Assembly (NCBI RefSeq): GCF_004000275.1
Contig: NZ_RCIP01000006.1
Span: 1-64,000, forward strand
DNA: 64,000 bases
Direction: 5' to 3'
Source: Saccharospirillum alexandrii
GTDB taxonomy: Bacteria; Pseudomonadota; Gammaproteobacteria; Pseudomonadales; Natronospirillaceae
Positions 61,816-64,000 of the stretch are shown here, piece after piece. The translations under genes and the position numbers were made by a program. The first letter of the stretch is position 1. Each line of letters opens with the position of its first letter. The notes under the pieces are model-generated. The model saw nothing but the letters and a program-made list of their open reading frames with translations, was not told the DNA's origin and made no database searches.

Positions 61816-62595
61816 GTCCGGATCGGATACGGCAACAAATTCGGGATTGAGCGTTGAGGTTTTTCCGTAACGCAGCGGCTCGCCGTTCCATTGCACCAGT
61901 CGGCCTCCGGCCGCGGTAAGAATGGCCTGGGGCGCAGCGGTATCCCATTCGCTGGTCGGCCCCAGCCGGGGGTAACAATGCGCACTGCCATTGGCCAGCA
62001 TCATGAATTTGAGTGCGCTGCCGACTGAGCGGGTGTCGACATCAAACCCGGCGGTTTCAAGCCGATCGCGCCAGGCGCCCTGCCAGGCGGACCGTCGGCT
62101 GCCCAGCACCTGAACCGGCCCGGTCACCGCCTCGGCCCGGATCACAGTGGCGCTGCCAGGCTTACCCTGTTGCGCCGCTACGTCCTGCCCTCCCCACCAG
62201 CCAATCCCTGTTACGGGTTGAAAGAGCATGCCGAATATTGGCTGATTTTCGTGCATTAGGGCGACATTAATCACGAACTCATCGCTTTTGTGCAAAAACT
62301 CACGCGTACCGTCCAATGGGTCAACCAGCCAGTAAGTCTGCCAGCTCTGCCGGTCCGTATAAGGCACCAGCGCTTCTTCAGACAGCACCGGGCAGTCAAG
62401 AATGTCGGGCAATCCGGCCTCCAGCCGGCGCGATGCGGCAATATCCGCCGCGGTCACCGGGGAGTCATCGGCCTTGTGGTCCGTCTGCCAGCGCGACCGG
62501 TCGTGATACACCGCCAGAATGTCGTCCCCGGCCTGCTGCATCAGTTGAAACAGAGCGCTGATCTGCGGATTCGACAGCTCGGGCCGGAGGGTCAT
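61792..62595 (-). CDS. cysQ: 3'(2'),5'-bisphosphate nucleotidase CysQ
   Basis: 267 residues from MTLRPELSNPQ at 62595 (GAGAGGTGG ahead). It degrades the sulfate-assimilation by-product PAP to AMP. The metal site is WLVDPLDGTREF (about 91-102), with an upstream acidic ALSEEALVP-like loop (here VLSEEALVP) and the closing EWDTAAPQAILTAAGG. Lithium- and magnesium-sensitive inositol monophosphatase fold. Confidence 0.94.
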   Translation of the reverse strand: MTLRPELSNPQISALFQLMQQAGDDILAVYHDRSRWQTDHKADDSPVTAADIAASRRLEAGLPDILDCPVLSEEALVPYTDRQSWQTYWLVDPLDGTREFLHKSDEFVINVALMHENQPIFGMLFQPVTGIGWWGGQDVAAQQGKPGSATVIRAEAVTGPVQVLGSRRSAWQGAWRDRLETAGFDVDTRSVGSALKFMMLANGSAHCYPRLGPTSEWDTAAPQAILTAAGGRLVQWNGEPLRYGKTSTLNPEFVAVSDPDLLAVLCL

Positions 62596-62751
62596 GAACC
62601 ACCTCTCATGGAATGTCCTCATCGCAATAACGGTTTTGAATTCAACACCGCCCAGTCTACCATGAACCTAAAGGCCCCCTTGTAACTCGGGGACCCAACC
62701 CTTATTAACGGCTGCCCGGTTAAGTTTGGTGCCAGGCGTTCGTGCGCGTCA

Positions 62752-62859
62752 GTGGGTTAGCCTGTCCAGGGTCGGCGTAAACCTGTCCATGGCGGTCCGA
62801 CGTCTCGGGCCTAGACCGCAGCATCCCTGCTGCGGACTACCCTGGACAGGCTAACCCAC
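62752..62859. repeat. 108-base element with 21-base terminal inverted repeats
   Basis: Arms 62752-62772 and 62839-62859 are perfect reverse complements over 21 bases (outer ends GTGGGTTAG and CTAACCCAC). The interior holds a hairpin CCGCAGCA/TGCTGCGG (62816-62835) and an alternative stem GCGGTC/GACCGC (62792-62797 with 62814-62819), plus a direct repeat CCTGTCCA (62761 and 62782). There is no obvious target duplication. It is either a MITE/REP-like repeat or a structured RNA. It fills the 330-base spacer between cysQ and hslR. Confidence 0.6.
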
Positions 62860-62927
62860 AGCCCCGCACTCGATATGTGGCTTACTTTAAAGCGACCACT
62901 GACCTTAAAGATCTATTGAGAGAGGTT

Positions 62928-63320
62928 ATGACCGATACTCCCGTACGTCTCGACAAATGGCTCTGGGCGGCGCGCTTCTTCAAAACACGCGGCCTGGCGA
63001 AAGACGCCATTGAAGGCGGCAAGGTGCATTACGACGGCGCCCGTGCCAAGCCGAGTCGCAATGTTGAAGTGGGTGCCATGCTGCGCATGCGGCTGGGCTT
63101 CGACGAAAAAACCGTTGAAGTGCTCGCGCTCAGTGACAAGCGCCGTGGCGCGCCGGAAGCGCAGTTGCTGTATCGCGAGACGGAAGAGTCGGTCGAGAAA
63201 CGGCTCGCCATGGCGGCGCAGCGTAAAGCCCAGAATGCGGGCCAGGCCGCGCCCGATCACAAGCCGAGCAAGAAAGACCGGCGCGATATCCGTAAAATGA
63301 AAGATTCCTTTAACGCCTAG
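62928..63320 (+). CDS. hslR: Heat shock protein 15 (ribosome-associated)
   Basis: 130 residues from MTDTPVRLDKWLWAARFFKTR (GAGAGAGG ahead). The S4 RNA-binding domain (about 7-70) carries KWLWAARFFKTRGLA. Hsp15 binds free 50S subunits with a blocked nascent chain and returns stalled tRNA to the P site. The basic tail (KKDRRDIRKMK) is typical. It is followed by hslO after 39 bases, the conserved hslR-hslO pair. Confidence 0.95.
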   Translation: MTDTPVRLDKWLWAARFFKTRGLAKDAIEGGKVHYDGARAKPSRNVEVGAMLRMRLGFDEKTVEVLALSDKRRGAPEAQLLYRETEESVEKRLAMAAQRKAQNAGQAAPDHKPSKKDRRDIRKMKDSFNA

Positions 63321-63359
63321 GGCAATAGTTACACCGCCCTGGCCCATGACGAGGCCTGC

Positions 63360-64000
63360 ATGAGCAACCCCGATCAGACCCAACGCTTTTTGTTCGACCA
63401 TACTCACATTCGCGGTGAAATTACCGGCTTACAGCGCAGCTACCAGGAAGTGCTGGCCAAGCACAATTACCCCGAGCCGGTACGCCTGTTGCTGGGTGAG
63501 TTCATGGCGGCGGTGGCGTTGCTGAGCGACACCCTGAAATTCGATGGCACCCTGAGCCTGCAGGTTCGGGGTGCCGGCCAAGTGCGCATGCTGATGGCTG
63601 AATGTCGGGATAACCGGGCTCTGCGCGCCATTGCTCAGTACAACGATGATTTCAGCGCCGACCAGGCACTGCTGGGTAACGGGCAGTTGGCGATCACCAT
63701 TGAGCCGAAAAATGGCAAGCGTTACCAGGGTATCGTGTCGATCAACGACGGTGACAACAGCCTGAGCCATGCGCTGGAAGATTACTTCCGCCAGTCCGAG
63801 CAGATTCGCACCCGGGTATGGCTGTTCGCCGACCAGCAGATCGCGACCGGCCTGCTGCTGCAAGCGATGCCTCATTCGGCCAGCGAAGGCAGCCTGGAAG
63901 TCGACGACGACGCCTGGAACCGGGTGGTTCATCTGGCAGACACGTTAACAGCCGACGAGATGCTGGCGCTCGACAACACCACGGTGCTGCAGCGTCTGTT
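63360..64000 (+). CDS. hslO: Hsp33 redox-regulated chaperone, truncated by the window
   Basis: The first 213 residues of Hsp33 from the ATG at 63360: MSNPDQTQRFLFDHTHIRGE, then the conserved LLGEFMAAVALLSDTLKFDG and ATGLLLQAMP. The C-terminal zinc centre (C-x-C and C-x2-C), which acts as the redox switch, would lie beyond base 64000 and cannot be checked. It holds unfolding proteins under oxidative heat stress. Confidence 0.96.
   Translation, partial: MSNPDQTQRFLFDHTHIRGEITGLQRSYQEVLAKHNYPEPVRLLLGEFMAAVALLSDTLKFDGTLSLQVRGAGQVRMLMAECRDNRALRAIAQYNDDFSADQALLGNGQLAITIEPKNGKRYQGIVSINDGDNSLSHALEDYFRQSEQIRTRVWLFADQQIATGLLLQAMPHSASEGSLEVDDDAWNRVVHLADTLTADEMLALDNTTVLQRL

Noticed and set aside
1-64000. 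CRISPR arrays, insertion sequences or prophage genes
   Set aside because: No regularly spaced repeats, transposase, integrase, capsid or terminase-like sequences were seen on either strand.

Overview
The window reads as chromosomal DNA of a marine-type gammaproteobacterium, probably Oceanospirillales-like. The support is qualitative: TyrZ-type tyrosyl-tRNA synthetase next to an M23 peptidase, ErpA, glutamate-1-semialdehyde aminomutase, CpxRA, PtsP-RppH, HslR-Hsp33 and TypA, all with a fairly high GC content by eye. No taxon can be fixed without comparison. There are about 60 protein genes, two tRNAs, no rRNA gene, no CRISPR array and no recognisable transposase.

Layout. 0-9.8 kb: housekeeping genes (tyrS, M23 endopeptidase, erpA, bactofilin, a CLC chloride protein, hemJ, a large MalT-like regulator). 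A leftward stable-RNA type promoter at the extreme left edge predicts an rRNA operon just outside. 9.9-23 kb: hemL, two identical tRNA-Leu(CAG) genes, an Smr-domain/PAP2 pair, an autoregulated CpxRA system with a visible CpxR box, ybaK, rpiA, ilvA and a MocR regulator divergent from a flavin-binding split-barrel protein. 23.3-28.8 kb: a fructose-type ABC import operon (frcBCAK-like) with a ROK regulator, ending in a decayed transaldolase gene. 28.8-37 kb: small stand-alone enzymes (SDR, DJ-1/PfpI, YjbQ, PhzF, hydrolase, GFA, YdeI, GNAT, K+ channel), mostly on the minus strand. 37-43.5 kb: a DMT exporter and a second sugar locus (regulator, two permeases, binding protein, cytoplasmic GH5 enzyme) with no ATPase of its own. 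43.7-50.4 kb: a more AT-rich accessory stretch (GFA, DinB, nucleotidyltransferase, GNAT, phosphatase-like protein, FG-GAP lipoprotein, CPBP protease) with an 850-base gene-free gap. 50.4-64 kb: methyltransferase, GST, typA, a hybrid histidine kinase, ptsP-rppH, a HAD phosphatase, an imelysin-like lipoprotein, cysQ, hslR and the start of hslO.

Themes. Envelope and stress functions recur (M23, bactofilin, CpxRA, PtsP, Hsp15/Hsp33). Two sugar-uptake loci each sit beside a dedicated repressor-type regulator. The most unusual signals are non-coding: a transaldolase gene collapsed to about 210 bases, a 101-base multi-stem element after cpxA, a 108-base element with 21-base inverted ends before hslR, and paired 30-base inverted sites before frcB. 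I did not find a clearly new multi-gene system; these elements and several active-site variants are the best leads.
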